Positions 11,163 through 23,040 of a stretch of DNA of 64,000 nucleotides are shown here, piece by piece; position 1 is the first letter of the stretch, and each line of letters begins with the position of its first letter. Source of the stretch: Castanea sativa (taxonomy: Eukaryota > Streptophyta > Magnoliopsida > Fagales > Fagaceae); assembly GCF_040712315.1 (NCBI RefSeq), contig NC_134019.1, positions 37,167,873 to 37,231,872 of the forward strand. Direction: 5' to 3'. Position numbers and translations under genes: made by a program. The notes below the pieces were generated by a model. That model saw only the letters and a list, made by a program, of their open reading frames with translations. It did not search any database and was not told the origin of the DNA.

Positions 11163-11967
11163 TGTAGGGGTATTGGGCCCAGTAATTTATGAAGGATGGC
11201 CCAACGAAGTCTTTTGGGCTGGAAACCCAAATCCGAAGACATCAAAATGATCGTGGAGTATCTAAATGTCCAAATACGTCCGAGGAGTAGATTGGTCCTC
11301 GGATTAGTAGGCCGAGGACATAGGAAGAGAAGTTTAGTGTCCCCGGGTTATATTATAAAGAATCCTACGACTGTGGGAATACACAGTACATGTGGAAGAC
11401 AATAGAAAGAGCGGTGGAATGTTTAAAGTAAAGCTGCTACCACCGCCCATACATTAAAATCTCTGTAATTGATACGCTGACTATATAAATGGAAGGATGG
11501 GACCTGAGCATGGAGCTTGGAACTTGGTCCTTAATCCCAGCGGGCTTTAGGGAAGAATGGATGGGACAAGTATCCGGAATGAGGATTGCAACCAAAAAGT
11601 GGAAGATGATGAAGAGAAGGAAAGGAGTATAAATAGAGGGGAAGACATATGAGAAGTAGAGGAGGACTTTTTGAGTAGAAGAGAGAGAGCCAATAGTAGA
11701 TGATAATCGACATTTGTATCCAAACTCAAAGAAATACTATTATAAACTATCCTCGGATTTCGGCCGAGGAGGAATTCGTTGTCTTACTTTTACAAACAAC
11801 TCTTTAATTTGTCCCATTGGGCCCTAAGCCCATCCTTTCCCTGATTGTCTAAACCATCCTTGAAATCTAGATTACAAACCCATCATCTACAAATTTATTG
11901 TAAAGAAAGGTCTTTCAAGCCCATCTCCCACCAGTCAGAGTTTGGGAATTTGAATTGTGTCCTTACA
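11163..11967 (+). repeat. E1 3' LTR
   Basis: 805 bp, the same length as the 5' LTR, with about 20 scattered substitutions by eye and no large indel. It has a TATA box at 11628-11636 that could drive readthrough into the flank of copy D (on the opposite strand to the gene). The ATAAT target duplicate follows at 11968-11972. Confidence 0.95.
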
Positions 11968-11972
11968 ATAAT

Positions 11973-12145
11973 TAACAAAACAAAGTGGAAAGAAAGGCTG
12001 TCAGCCGTGTGTGTTTTCCGTTATTCATGCAGTTAAATACATTCACAACTTCATTAATTGTATTCTTTTTTATTTATTTAACTAATGTTAATGTTAAAAA
12101 AGTTTTATTTCTTATGAATCCCCTTTGGTTGATTTGAAGTGTGGG
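11973..12145. other. Proximal 3' flank of copy D
   Basis: Continues the host sequence interrupted by E1: AACAAAACAAAGTGGAAAG and the following CGTTATTCATG phrase also follow genes A, B and C. Confidence 0.7.
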
Positions 12146-12651
12146 TTAATTATGAGAAGAAGGGACGTAGGTGCATGGATTAGGTTCAGATGGAGGGACA
12201 GTCCCCCTTTGCAAGTGAAGTTCTGAAAGGAGCCATATTGTGGCCTCCATAGGCCTTTTGGTTAACTGTTGAAACTGGAATATTGTGGGTGCCTAAATTA
12301 GGTGTAGATGAAGTTGGGTTGTGTGTGGGTGGATTAGGTCTTGATGGAGAGACAGTTCCCCTTGGTAGCAAGCTTTTTGAAAGGAGCCATATTGTGGCCT
12401 CCAAAGTCCTTTTGGCCAATTGTTGAAGTAGGATAGTAGGTGGGTGGATTAGGACCAGATGGACGGACTGGACCCCTTGGTAGTGAGCCTTGTAAAGAAG
12501 CAACATTGTAACCCACAAAAGCCCTTTGTTTGATTTAGTTTTTATTAATCAATTCTTGTTCTTCATGCAAGATTCTGCTAGCCTCATTTGCATGCATGCT
12601 CATAAGAACAAGCAATGTTATGACTACTGGAAACACATTTAGATTCCCCAT
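12146..12651 (-). pseudogene. Copy D: secreted repeat-peptide precursor (IDA-like), pseudogene
   Basis: ATG at 12651 begins MGNLNVFPVVITLL, a hydrophobic signal peptide ending MSMHANEA as in the other copies. An in-frame TAA then follows INKN, where gene A reads serine (TCA), so only about 39 codons are open. Past the stop three repeat units are readable: unit 1 with SLPRGPVRPSGPNPPTYYP, unit 2 KGTVSPSRPNPPTHNP followed by a PNLGTHN half-motif, unit 3 with PSEPNP. There are frameshifts near 12358 and near 12208. The terminal stop would be at 12146-12148. The core resembles the EPIP motif of IDA-like abscission/immune peptides (LPKGxxIPPSxPSxxHN) and the PSGPNP of CLE/TDIF; the family call is inference. 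Confidence 0.78.
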
Positions 12652-12729
12652 CTTGTTGTGTAAGCTAAGATATAGAAGTTAACAATATATTTGATGAAGA
12701 TTGATGATTATGAGGACGAGCGAGGTTCC

Positions 12730-12736
12730 ATTTATA
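12730..12736 (-). promoter_or_regulatory. TATA box of copy D
   Basis: TATAAAT (minus strand) inside GCATATAAATGGAACC, about 80 bp upstream of the ATG. The same block sits at the same distance in copies A, B and C, so the promoter outlived the coding sequence. Confidence 0.75.
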
Positions 12737-13720
12737 TGCATCAACTTGTATGACTTGGAACAATATGAGTTTCTAACAATTTTACTCTTAACTCTCTTTG
12801 GCTCTTTGCCAAGAAAAGAAAGTTGGAACTCAGAAAGGAGGAAACTACTTTTTACTTTGAATTTTAAAGTCTCCAGTGATATGTACAAGACAATTAATAG
12901 AAAAAAAAAAAAGTATTAGGTCGCTTGGAATCAGCACCAAGCTAAACCCTTAGGTGTGCTAAACCCTTAGGAATCAGCATCTAAGGCGTTAGGAGTCAGC
13001 ATCTAACAATTGGAAAAATATCCAATCTGAATTTCATTAATCACATATGTCTCCAAAATACAAATAAACTAGTCTCTTATATAGAGCTAGAACTGGAAAA
13101 CAAAGAGATAAAGATAACAACATAATGAAAACTAATCCTAACTAAACTCAAATCCTACTTTCTATCTAATCTCAAATCTAATCCCTATCTAAATAAAAGT
13201 ATACAATTATTTAATTTCTTATGACATAAATACAATAATCTGAAAATGTAAATTCTAAAATAATTTTGGTTTTGCTCCTGCATTATTCAGCCTACACGCC
13301 GTGCATTATTCAGCCTACACGCCCTTCACATGCCTGAAGAAGTCATGCTTAGGGCACAAAAATAAAATCAAACATCAGTTTAATTGTAATAAGCAATTAC
13401 CATATAAATTAATATCCTTAATTATATTAAGATTTTGACTCAAATGCTAAAATGATGGAGAGGTGGATTGGAATTAGGGAGACAATATAAGAGGAGTTTA
13501 GGTGAAATGTGGCCCAAGATTTCTAGAATTTTCATACTGTATAATTGTAAATCTCAAATCAATAAAATAATTAAGGTACCACAGCCCTTAAACTTTTGAG
13601 AGAGAGAGAGATCAAACTACATTAATATAAATCTCTATTATTATACTATTTAATAACATTTTACTATATCAATATTTTAAAAATTACACACTGTCATATA
13701 TATTATAATAATTTTTTTTT
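12737..13720. other. Upstream flank of copy D with an unidentified insertion
   Basis: 12737-12865 and 13315-13720 match the upstream flanks of copies B and C (GAAGAAGTCATGCTTAGGG; GATAGAGAGGTGGATTGGA). 12866-13314 is absent there and so is an insertion of unknown type. It includes TTAGG-rich repeats and a 22-bp tandem duplication of the GCATTATTCAGCCTACACG phrase near 13280-13325. No gene is seen. Confidence 0.55.
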
Positions 13721-14674
13721 TGTTGGGTTAAAATGAATTGACCCCTTGCAAATTAATTAATTTCCCAAGTTAATTAATTAGATCAAATTACATACAATAG
13801 CATGGCAGCACAAACAAATCACTAAATTATCTGAATGCAGCGGAAAATAAATTTGACACAAGTAATTTGTTTATGAATGGGAAAAACCACTAAGGCAAAA
13901 CCCCACTAGGAGATTTTAAGGTCACCACTCTCAAGAATCCACTATTATCAATCACAAGCGGTTACAAGTATAAGAAATCTTACCAAACCGTTTGGCCTAT
14001 CCTGAAATACCAACCTATAGTTGAACCATTACCCCAATACTTAATTGGACTTGTATTGTAGCGGCAATCTTTCCTTTCAATGCACGAATCCTAATACGTG
14101 ACTAACCAATTATGCATGAATCCCAGTACGTGATTAACTCCAACAACTTGAAGAGGTTGCTGGCTACAAAGTTCTTCGGTTCATCAACAATGAAGATCGG
14201 GAAGCTCCTTGGTCACACAACACTTGATATAAAGACGCGGTAGCTACTTCAGAGAGAATAATGAATTAAGGCACTCTCTGCATCTATTCTCTTTTCATTC
14301 CTACATGACGACTTTTAAAATAATCCTTATATATGTTTAGGGTTGTGAGAAAAGAAACCCTATAAAAATATACAAGCATGGGCTGAAAATTAGATCTAAA
14401 AATTCTGATTTTGTAAGTCTCGACAAAAACAGCATGTGTCGAGCTTCTATCAAGCTTTAACATTAAATCTCGATAGAAAGGATTCTGTCGAGACTTCTAT
14501 TGAGCTTTAGTGAACAACTCTTTCTTCATTTGTTTCTTGGTCAGATCTTCATGAGTTTAACACTTGACTTGAATACTTGTTTCTAGAAGTACTAAACTCA
14601 TCATAGATCTACCCAATTACAAGTACTGCATTTTGTCAAAGGATTAGCGAATTACATAAAATATGTCTCTAATA
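13721..14674 (-). repeat. F1 3' LTR
   Basis: 954 bp, minus orientation, same family as 20269-21262, 26879-27877 and 27878-28928. It contains several TCGA-centred words (CTCGACA, GTCGAG) near 14418-14500. Confidence 0.88.
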
Positions 14675-15198
14675 ATCTCCCTATTTGGCAATGTGTGACA
14701 AAACCACAACAAAACAAATAATCATGAGAGAAGTCTTAAATCACTAAACTCATAACCACTTTTTGTATTACAAAATAAATCTATCCCTACTACAAACTCT
14801 TTTAAAAACTTTGCAAGAAGAGAGTTCATGTCAAGATAGACTTTTACAACTTGTCTTTCTGAAACACTTAAATAAAACTCATCAAGGCATCATGTGTGAA
14901 ACAGAAATAAAGATTTCATACATAAAGAAACATCTATATAATGAGAGAAAAGAAACAATCCATGTAGAGGTAGGTTAAGAAAAACATACAACATCATCAT
15001 ATATATGAAAATAAAGTACAATGTATGTAAAAATGGTCACAAGACCGGTATACAAGAGGCTAATGTAAAAGAATACATAAATATGCTCACTACATCCCTC
15101 AAAAAGATATACACACTCCCCTTAACAAAAAAATCATATACTAACTCTCCCCCTAAGTACAAGACTACTTTCAAAACCAAAACTACTCCCCTTTTTGG
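14675..15198. other. F1 3' untranslated region and polypurine tract
   Basis: 14675-14690 is the minus-strand purine tract (AAATAGGGAGAT) beside the LTR. The rest corresponds to 26268-26866 of F2. The short plus-strand ORFs here are chance. Confidence 0.6.
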
Positions 15199-16401
15199 TC
15201 ACGAACGACAAAGGACAAGTAACTGAGAGGTTATCATCTCCTCATCACCGAAAGAGCCAACATCATCCTCACCATCCTCAGAAGGAGAAACTACAGGACT
15301 TTCTGGAGAAGGAGAGGGAGAAGGTCCATAGCCGCCGATGCGAGCCTGTTGGCGTGCAATGCGTTCTATCCTAGTGTTCATCTAACACATCTCATCAGTG
15401 AGATAGTCAAGATGACCACCAAAATCAGCATGCATCCGCTGTAGCTGCTCCATGATGGCATCGAGAGTGACACCAGCTGCAGAGGAGGAAGGAGCCGAGG
15501 AAGAGGGTGGAACAGTAGAAGCTACAGGATTGGTCGTCTCCACTCATGGTCGCTTCAGTCGGAGCTAGGCCTTGCTCTGCTGGACAGAACCAGCGCATAT
15601 GGCACCCATGATGGTGAAGAAAGGAGATAGAGGAATGGGAATGGAGAAGTACTGAAGGTTCCGTGTGATAGCTGAAAGGAAGATGAGCTTATCACGAGTA
15701 GTGGTATCCTGATAGACATCAATAATAGATGTGATGAAGTGAGAGGGAAAGTCGATGGTAAGATGCTCTATCAAAGAAAGAAGAAAACGAGCACGAGGCT
15801 CAGTGATGGAGTTATAGTGAGACAATGGTGTGAGAGTGAATGTCATCACCATGTTAAGAAATCTCGGGCCTTTTGCAAAACTTGAGCATGGAGTGTTTAG
15901 CTTACCACCCCACATGGAAGGAGTCTCACAAAAGTGAGAGAGAAGCTCATTTTTTGACACAGTTTATAGATGATCACAACTAAGGTAGTCAGGATGCACT
16001 ACCCTAGGGACTCTTAGTACCTCGGTTACAAGATCCAAGGTAGCTATAATACGTGTACCCTTGAATGTAGAAACAAACTAAGGCACAGATGTATCGATGC
16101 CGCGTATGTTGGAGTAGAACTCCTGTATAAACACGATGGGACAACACCCGGGTTTCTCACAAAGAGATTCCCATCCCCGAGTTCGAATGACATTAGGTAG
16201 CGTAGTGTCGGAGAAATCCGACAGAATGACCTGGTATTCCGGATGAATGCCACAGACTTGGAAGTTCTCAAAGAAGTCTGTTTGGGTCTTCTCATTACGG
16301 AACAGAATATGAAAGGGTACGGGAGGAGTAGAAGAAGAGGATGACCTGGAACCATAACGAGGGTTCCGAGCTGTAGTAGATTTACATTGTTTAGGTGCCA
16401 T
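15199..16401 (-). pseudogene. F1 second ORF: putative plant transposon protein family
   Basis: One minus-strand frame from ATG 16401 (MAPKQCKSTTARNPR) to 15199, interrupted by in-frame stops including those at 16078 and 15565. Landmarks shared with the F2 copy: RGWESLC, FIQEFYSNI, HPDYL, CETPSMWG, FAKGPRFLNMVMTF, PLSHYNSITEPRARFLLSL, IDFPSHFI. The W-x-x-L...EFYxN pattern fits the Pfam putative plant transposon protein family (Transposase_32) as I know it, whose function is unknown. A C-terminal coiled-coil and acidic tail follow the stop at 15565, which is shared with F2. The frame is preserved throughout, so decay is by nonsense changes rather than indels. Confidence 0.65.
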
Positions 16402-18469
16402 AAAGCATTTTATCCTAGAGAGAGAGAGAATAGAAGAAAACACATGTTTAGAATAGAAAGAATGAAAAGAATGTATGCATAATAAATGCATGAACATGTG
16501 ACATGTAAAAGTAAAGACATCATGGGGGTCACCCAATCCAAACCTAATAGCACTCAACAATAATAATCAATCACACACATCTAATTATGCATGGAACATA
16601 GTTATAATGCAAATGGAATGCAATGCATGAGCATGTGATAGCAATTTCATAAACCCCAACCCATAAATTTCACAAAAAACTCAAAAACCCCAAAAATTTC
16701 CCAAAACTCAAAACCTGGGTTTAAAATGCATGAATGCATGTAGAAAGAGGGATTGAGAAGTCTTACCAAATGATTCGAGTTTGGATTAGGCTAAGAAAGG
16801 AGTGGGTCGATGGATTTTGGTGAGAAAGAGAGGTTTGGATCAAGAGAGAAAGAGATCTGTAGAGAGAGATGAGAGAAAAGTGAAATTTGAATCGCGCCTC
16901 AGCTATATATAGAAAACATAGCTCGACAGATCGATATATCTATTGAAAAACTGTCGAGAACTAAATCTTGACAAAAATTAATCTATTGAGGTGCTGTCGA
17001 GGATTTGTCGATGATAAAAATCACCTCGATGGATCAAAAAATCTGTCGAAAATCTATCGAGCAGACAGAGAGCAAGGAAATTTGGCTCGATGGATTGAAA
17101 AAGCTATAGAGAAGCTATAGAGAGAAAACCCAGAAATCTCAATGGATTGAGAATCTGTCGAGACCTGAAGAAGAAAGCTCGATAGAAAGGAATCTGTCGA
17201 GGATGTGTCGAGAAGCTGTCGAGCTTGAAGAAAGAAGGTTTTTCAAGAAGGAAAAAACACATAGAGATGAATGCAACAAACAAGCTACTTAAACAAGCAT
17301 CCAAATATTAAGCTCTCAAAACATCTCTCAACATATAAGCATAGCATCCATCGATCCAAAAGCGCGCGCGCACACACACACTAGACAAGCCTAACAAATT
17401 TTATATTTCAAAAACAAGTTAAGTCAGTGTAGTGAGCATATATCAACATATGTATTCCTTGTAATGGCCAAATCACATAGTACTTGCACATGTATAAAAA
17501 ATAGCAAAGAATTTGCGTGTTGTATGTGAAAACATAACAAGTGTGCACAAGTTTCTCATATTATGATGATTTGAGATATGAGAATATCCAATACACACAC
17601 ACATAATCATAACTGTTTGATGGGAACTATCACCTTTAAGATACATTATATAACTCTCACGTCTCCTAGAAACACGCTTACAATCATTTTGAAAGAATTT
17701 TGATTCTTTTTGCTTTTATATTCTTTGCATATTTTATTTTTGAACATACTATATATGGGTATATAAGAGAGAAAAGAAATACCCAAATATGTAAGCCAAA
17801 ACATCACAATTTTACTATGCCGAAGCACGCAGATGTTATACATGATTGGCGGCTTTAGTGGTGAGATAGTTATTTATGCATTTCTCTTAGGATTTTCTCT
17901 TCATTCCCGTCAAAAAGAGTAATATGAGTATGAGATATAAGAGATAACTTAATCTTACTCATCACAAACACGAGCCACAAGGCTCACTTGCTTAGTTGTG
18001 CATTGAGATGCTCATCTAAGTTACAAGAGATACAAAGTTTAGGAAACTCTATTTTATTGGCCATCCAAAGTATACAAGTACCAATATACACAAACACACA
18101 CTGTTTTTTTTTTCTGATTTTTCAAAAAAAAAAATTATGTAAAACAATATAAAACAAAACTAAAAACAAGTAAACATATAAAGCATAAAACTAGACTGAC
18201 TAAAAAACAAGAAAGCAAAACAAACAAGTAATGCAAAAACATAAAAGGAAAGAGAAAAAGTTGTTGAATCACTTTGAGCCTTTTTATTTCCAAACTTTGG
18301 TGTTGGAGGAAGATCCTTTCCTATAGTTGAACCTTTGTTCCAGAGGTAAGGGGGAAGAATTGAAACCGTTCAAGTTCAAAAGAAACATGAGGGCCTTAAG
18401 AAGATCTCTAAGAGGACCCAAAGATGGTGGAATCTGACCTTGACCACCAGATGATAACACATTATTGCT
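16402..18469. other. F1 central spacer
   Basis: No ORF of note. 16915-17225 is dense in short TCGA-centred direct and inverted repeats. A (GC)n(AC)n tract lies at about 17363-17382, and 17640-18250 corresponds to 23300-23960 in F2. Confidence 0.6.
16915..17225. repeat. Cluster of TCGA-centred short repeats in F1
   Basis: At least fifteen words of the type CTCGACA, GTCGAG, TCGATAGA or TCGATGGA within about 300 bp on both strands, able to pair with one another. F2 has the matching cluster at 24360-24650 and the LTRs carry more. Confidence 0.6.
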
Positions 18470-20188
18470 CTATTGAGTGGCTAACCACTTATAGCAATTT
18501 GGACCAGTGTGTCCTGAAACTCCACAATGATGATAGAAATGTAGCTTCTTTGGTTGAGACTTCTTATTTTTAGCCTTATTGCTCTTAGGGTTTCTAGTCT
18601 CTTTCTTTTCTATCTTAAGGGATGCTCCTAGAATAAATTTGCCTTTGTCTAGATTGTTCTCACTAGCTATCTTAGTTTTAGTTTCATTTTTCTCAAGATT
18701 TTCATTATTAGCAGGTGAAACAAAAATAGTCCTACTAGAGGAGGCAATATGAGAAGAGTTAGAGAGTTCATAGCCCAAGCCAGTTCTGACAGAAGCTGAT
18801 TTCTAGAGGTTCAACATTTCATCCAACTTTGCACTGGAAGTCCACTCCAACTGAGCTCAAACTTGGAGCAATTCTACTTAAAGCTTTTTGGTTCTTTTAG
18901 CTAAGAAATTTTTCTCGAATCTCAGTGCTCCAATGGTTTAATTGGCTTCATCAACCTTTGTGGATAACTCCTCTCGTTCCAACTCCACTTCACTAAACTT
19001 CTTAGTAGACAGCCTATACAACCTCTCATGCATTTCAGATACCTTGTATAACTTTGCATAGGTTGTATGGATGTCATCCTGTTCATCCATCTTCACGAAC
19101 TTGGATTCCACCAAGTCGTCTTCTTCATCCACTGCTTCTATGATTCCCTCAGTAGGATCCACTATGGCATTGAAAGCATTCAAGATTCCCTGGTCATCAC
19201 TATCATCTAACTTAGTCTCAGGCTCGGTATCACTCAAGATAGTAGCAAAAGCTTTACTTTTCCCAATCGACTTGAGATATGTTGGACATTCTTGTTTCAT
19301 GTGTCCAAAACCTTGACATTCGAAGCACTTTGGTCCAGAGGGAATAGTCTACTGACTACCATCCTTAGCATCCTTTTTCCCTCTGTCTTGACTTTTGAAT
19401 TGAAAAGAACTGGATTGCTTACGGACCTTATCAAAACCTTTCACATTGGCATTCTTCATGAACTTCTTGAACTGCCTTGTAATGTAGGACTTCATCTTGA
19501 AATCTTCATCATCTAAAGACTCATCAGTCTCATTAATTTTGCCATTCAGTGCCACATTCTTTCCTTTGCTTGCTTTCCCGAGTCTTGTCAACCCTAGTTC
19601 ATAGGTCTGCAAGTTTCCAATCAACTCTGTCAAAGGAATAGAGTTAATATCCTTTGATTCTCCAATGGTAGTGATCTTGGCATGGAATCTTCCAGGTAGA
19701 GACCTTAGCACCTTTCTTACGACCTTAGGTTCAGGAATAGTTCCTCCAAGATTAAATGCTGAGTTGACTATGTCCTTTAGCTTGGCATAGAACTCCTTGA
19801 ACGTCTCATCCTCCTCCATCTTTATCTCCTCAAAGCTAGTCGTAAGCCTTTGAAGCTTTGAATCCTTAATAGCCTTAGTCCCTTCATAGGTTGTTTGGAG
19901 GATGGTCTATGCTTCCTTTGTAGTTTTAGTTGAGGATATTTTCTTGAACTCTTCATTGGTCACCGCACTGAATATGGCATTCAATGCTCTACTATTGAAC
20001 TTTTCCGCTTTGATCTTGGCCTCATCCCAATCAGTCGGCACTTCCTTTGGCTTCACCCAGCTATTTTCCATAGCTTGCCAGACCTTCTTATCTAAAGACT
20101 GCAAAAAAGCTCTCATGCGTACTTTCTAGTATGCATAGTTAGTTCCATCAAATAAAGGAGGTATAATAAGAGACTGTCCTCTATACAT
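18470..20188 (-). pseudogene. F1 gag with two zinc-knuckle regions
   Basis: ATG at 20188 begins MYRGQSLIIPPLFDGTNY, typical of Copia gag (the LFDGxNYxxW start). The frame then has the gag core (VWQAMENSW, FSAVTNEEFKKISS, EDETFKEFYAKLKDIVN, KVLRSLPGRFHAKI), a CX2CX4HX4C knuckle CFECQGFGHMKQEC (about 19332-19291), a Leu/Glu-rich coiled coil and a second knuckle-like region near 18510. In-frame stops replace tryptophan twice (near 20129 and 19906), tyrosine at 19349 and glutamine at 18938, with at least one more before 18778. No frameshift is needed to read it. No protease follows. Confidence 0.82.
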
Positions 20189-20245
20189 GACAAACAGGAG
20201 TCAATGGATCACACAATAAAGATTAAACCTAATCAGAGTGTGCCC

Positions 20246-20257
20246 GCTCTGATACCA
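20246..20257 (-). promoter_or_regulatory. F1 primer binding site
   Basis: TGGTATCAGAGC on the minus strand, the usual Copia site complementary to initiator tRNA-Met, two bases from the LTR end. Confidence 0.85.
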
Positions 20258-20259
20258 CT

Positions 20260-20268
20260 TGTTAGGGC
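20260..20268 (-). repeat. Stub of F1 5' LTR left of F2
   Basis: TGTTAGGGC continues, after removal of F2, as AAAAATGTATTGACCCC at 27883, matching the start of the F1 3' LTR (TGTTGGGTTAAAATGAATTG). AGGGC (20264-20268) and AAGGC (27878-27882) are the target duplicates of F2, one mismatch. Confidence 0.75.
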
Positions 20269-21262
20269 TGTTAGGACATATGTGTTTCATGTTAAGAACA
20301 TATGTCATCATGTATTGGCTAATCCTTTGACAAAGCGCACTTTACTTATAATTGGGTAGATCTAGGATGTGTTTAATTCTTCAAGAAACAAGGTTTCAAG
20401 TTCAAGAGTTAAAGCCATGAAAATCTGTCCAAGAAACAAATGAAGGAGTGCTAGTTTTTAAAACTCGACAATTAGTATCTATCGAGGTTTAAAAAGCTGT
20501 TTAAGTCCGATGCTCGACAGCTTCTTGACAAATAGGGTATCTATCGAGAATTAAGAAAGTCATATTTTCAGTTCTGATTTTCATCGAATCTGTGAATAGA
20601 TGTTTGGGCTTTCTTTTCTCACAACCCTAAACATATATAAGGATTGTTTTAAGGGCTGTCACAACTAATGCACATCAATGCAAAACTTCTTCACAAGCAT
20701 ATTGTGAACCGAAGACATATGCCTTAGTTCATCTTTCTCTTGAAGAAGCTAATGTATTTGTACACCATAGGGTTTTGTGACCAAGGAGTTTCGTGATCTT
20801 CATCGTGTGATGAACTGAAGAACTTTGCAACGAACATCCTTCTCAAGTTGGTGATTAAGTCGCGTATTGGAATCCGCACATCTATTGGTTAGTCACGTAC
20901 TAGGAGTCGTGCATTAAAAGGAGAGATTCTTACTACAGAACAAGTCTGATTGGGTATTGGGATAAGGGTTCAATTGTAGGTTAGTATAAGGTACTGAGAT
21001 TCCTTTAATTCTAACTGCTTGTTGTGATAATAGTGAATTCTTGGGAGTGGTGACCTTAAAATCACCAAGGGGCTTTTGCTTTGAAGGTTTTTTCCATTCG
21101 TAAACAAATCACCGTGTCAAATTTATTTTCTATTGCATTTTATTTTAGTTGGTGATTTGTTTATGCTGCCACGTATATTGCATGTTAATTTGATTAATTA
21201 ATAAACTTGACTGATTAATCAATTAATTTATCACAAGGGGTTAATACACTCTTCGCCTATCA
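20269..21262 (+). repeat. F2 5' LTR
   Basis: Starts TGTTAGGACATATG and ends CGCCTATCA. Matched by 26879-27877. Confidence 0.88.
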
Positions 21263-21264
21263 AG

Positions 21265-21276
21265 TGGTGTTAGAGC
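21265..21276 (+). promoter_or_regulatory. F2 primer binding site (degenerate)
   Basis: TGGTGTTAGAGC, two mismatches from the initiator tRNA-Met site TGGTATCAGAGC kept in F1. Confidence 0.7.
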
Positions 21277-21333
21277 AGCACACTCTGATTAGGTTTTAAT
21301 CTTTACTATGTGATCGATTGACCCTTGTTTCTC

Positions 21334-23040
21334 ATGGATAAAAGACAGTCACTCATTATACATCCGTTATTTAATGGTATTAACTATGCATATTGGAAAG
21401 TTCGCGTAAGAACTTTCTTGCTGTCTTTAGATGAGAAAGTGTGACAAGCTATAGAGATAGGCTGGACCAAGCCGAAGGAAGTGTCGACCGATTAGGATAA
21501 TGCTAAGATCAAGGCAGCAAACTTCAACAGCATGGCATTGAATTCTTTATTCAGTGTTGTCACAAATGAGGAGTTCAAGAAGATATCCTCTATAGAAACT
21601 ACTAAGAAAGCATGGACCATCCTCCAGACAACCTATGAAGAAATCAAGGCTGTCAAGGATTTAAAACTTCAAAGGCTCACTACAAGCTTTGAAGAAATCA
21701 AGATGGAGGAAAATAAGTCATTTGATGAGTTCTATACCAAGCTCAAGGACATAGTGAACTCAGCTTTAAATCTTGGAGAAATCATTCCCGAATTCAAGAT
21801 TGTGAGAAAGGTACTCAGATCTCTACTTGAGAGATTTCATACCAAGATCATCGCTATTGAATAATCAAAGGACATCGACAAAATTCCTTTGACAAAATTG
21901 GTTGGCAATTTGCAGACCTATGAGTTGGGTTTGACAAGGATTGGGAATCAAGTAAGGGTAAGAGCATGGCATTGAAGGCTAAGAGCAGTGACACAGATGA
22001 GTCTTTGGACGATAAGATTCTAAAATAAAGTCCTACATTACCAGGCAATTCAAGAAGTTCATAAAGAATGCCAATACGAAGGGCTTCGACAAGGACCGTA
22101 AGCAATTTAGTTCTTCTCAGTCTAAGAGCCAAGATAAAGGGAAGAAGTGCTAAGGATAGTGGTCAATACATTGTTCCCTTAGGACCCAAGTGTTTCAGGT
22201 GTTAAGGCTTTAGTCACATGAAACAAGAGTGCCTTACTTATCTCAAGTCCATCAGAAAGAGCAAGGCACTTGCTGCTACATTGAGCGACACCAAACCTAA
22301 GGATGATTTCGAAAATGAGGATGATGGAATCCTAAATGCATTCACCACCAAGGTCAATCCTCCTGAGGGGGTTGTAGAAGGTGTGGATGAAGAAGAGGAC
22401 TTGGTGGAGTCAAAGTTTGAGAAGAGGATGAACAAGATGACATCCACACAGCTTATGCAAAGTTATACAAGGTCTCTGAAAGGCATAAGAAGTTGTATAG
22501 GTTGGCCACCATGAAGCTCAGTGATGTGGAGCTTGAATGAGAAGAAATCTCCACAAAATTTGATAAAGCCAATCAAACTATTGGAGCACTGAGGTTTGAG
22601 AAAAATTTCTTGGCTGAGAAGACTAAGAAGCTTAAAGCAGAGCTGTTTCAAGTCAGAGCTCAGTTGGAGAGGACTTCAAGTGCAAAGCTAGATGAGATGC
22701 TCTAGTATGCAGAAATCTGCCTCCGTTCGAACTAATTTAGGGTACGATTACTCTTCTCTAATATTACTTCTTCTAGTACTACGGTTTTTGTTTCTCCAAC
22801 TAATAATGTTGAATCTGAAAATAATGATGTCAAAACTGTGTTAGCTAGTAAGAGCATAAATAAGGGTAAATTTATCTTAAAAGCACCCCTTAGCTTACTA
22901 AGAAAGAATCTAAAAACCCTAAGGCTAAGAGGGGTAATACTCAAAAGCCTAAATAGAAGAAGTAGCATTTCTTTCATCATTGTGAAGCAGCTGGACATAC
23001 TCGACCTAATTGCTATAAGTGGCTATCCACTCAATAGAGC
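21334..23040 (+). pseudogene. F2 gag
   Basis: ATG 21334 opens a frame with the same landmarks as F1 gag: YAYWKVR, FSVVTNEEFKKISS, ENKSFDEFYTKLKDIVN, KVLRSLLERFHTKI. Stops replace tryptophan near 21441 (TGA) and 21494 (TAG), others follow, and there are indels after about 21950. A knuckle remnant (GPKCFRC, then HMKQEC) lies near 22187-22235; coiled coil 22550-22700; a second HC...GHTRPNCYKW region at about 22980-23030. Not translatable as a whole. Confidence 0.8.

Larger units (their letters stand above)
510..11967 (+). mobile_element. E1: Ty3/gypsy (Tat lineage) LTR retrotransposon, decayed
   Basis: An 11,458-bp element bounded by two 805-bp direct LTRs (TG...CA) and a perfect 5-bp target duplication ATAAT (505-509 and 11968-11972). 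Order: LTR, PBS, gag, protease, RT, RNase H, second RNase H, integrase, 152-bp tandem repeats, antisense gene, polypurine tract, LTR. Integrase after RT/RNase H is the Ty3/gypsy order, and two RNase H domains are the known signature of the Tat lineage. The coding part has in-frame stops at 2326, 3384, 3927 and 4299 and one frameshift near 2745, so this copy cannot make its full polyprotein. By eye the LTRs differ at about 20 positions, so the insertion is not very recent. It lies about 174 bp downstream of the stop position of peptide-gene copy D. Confidence 0.95.
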
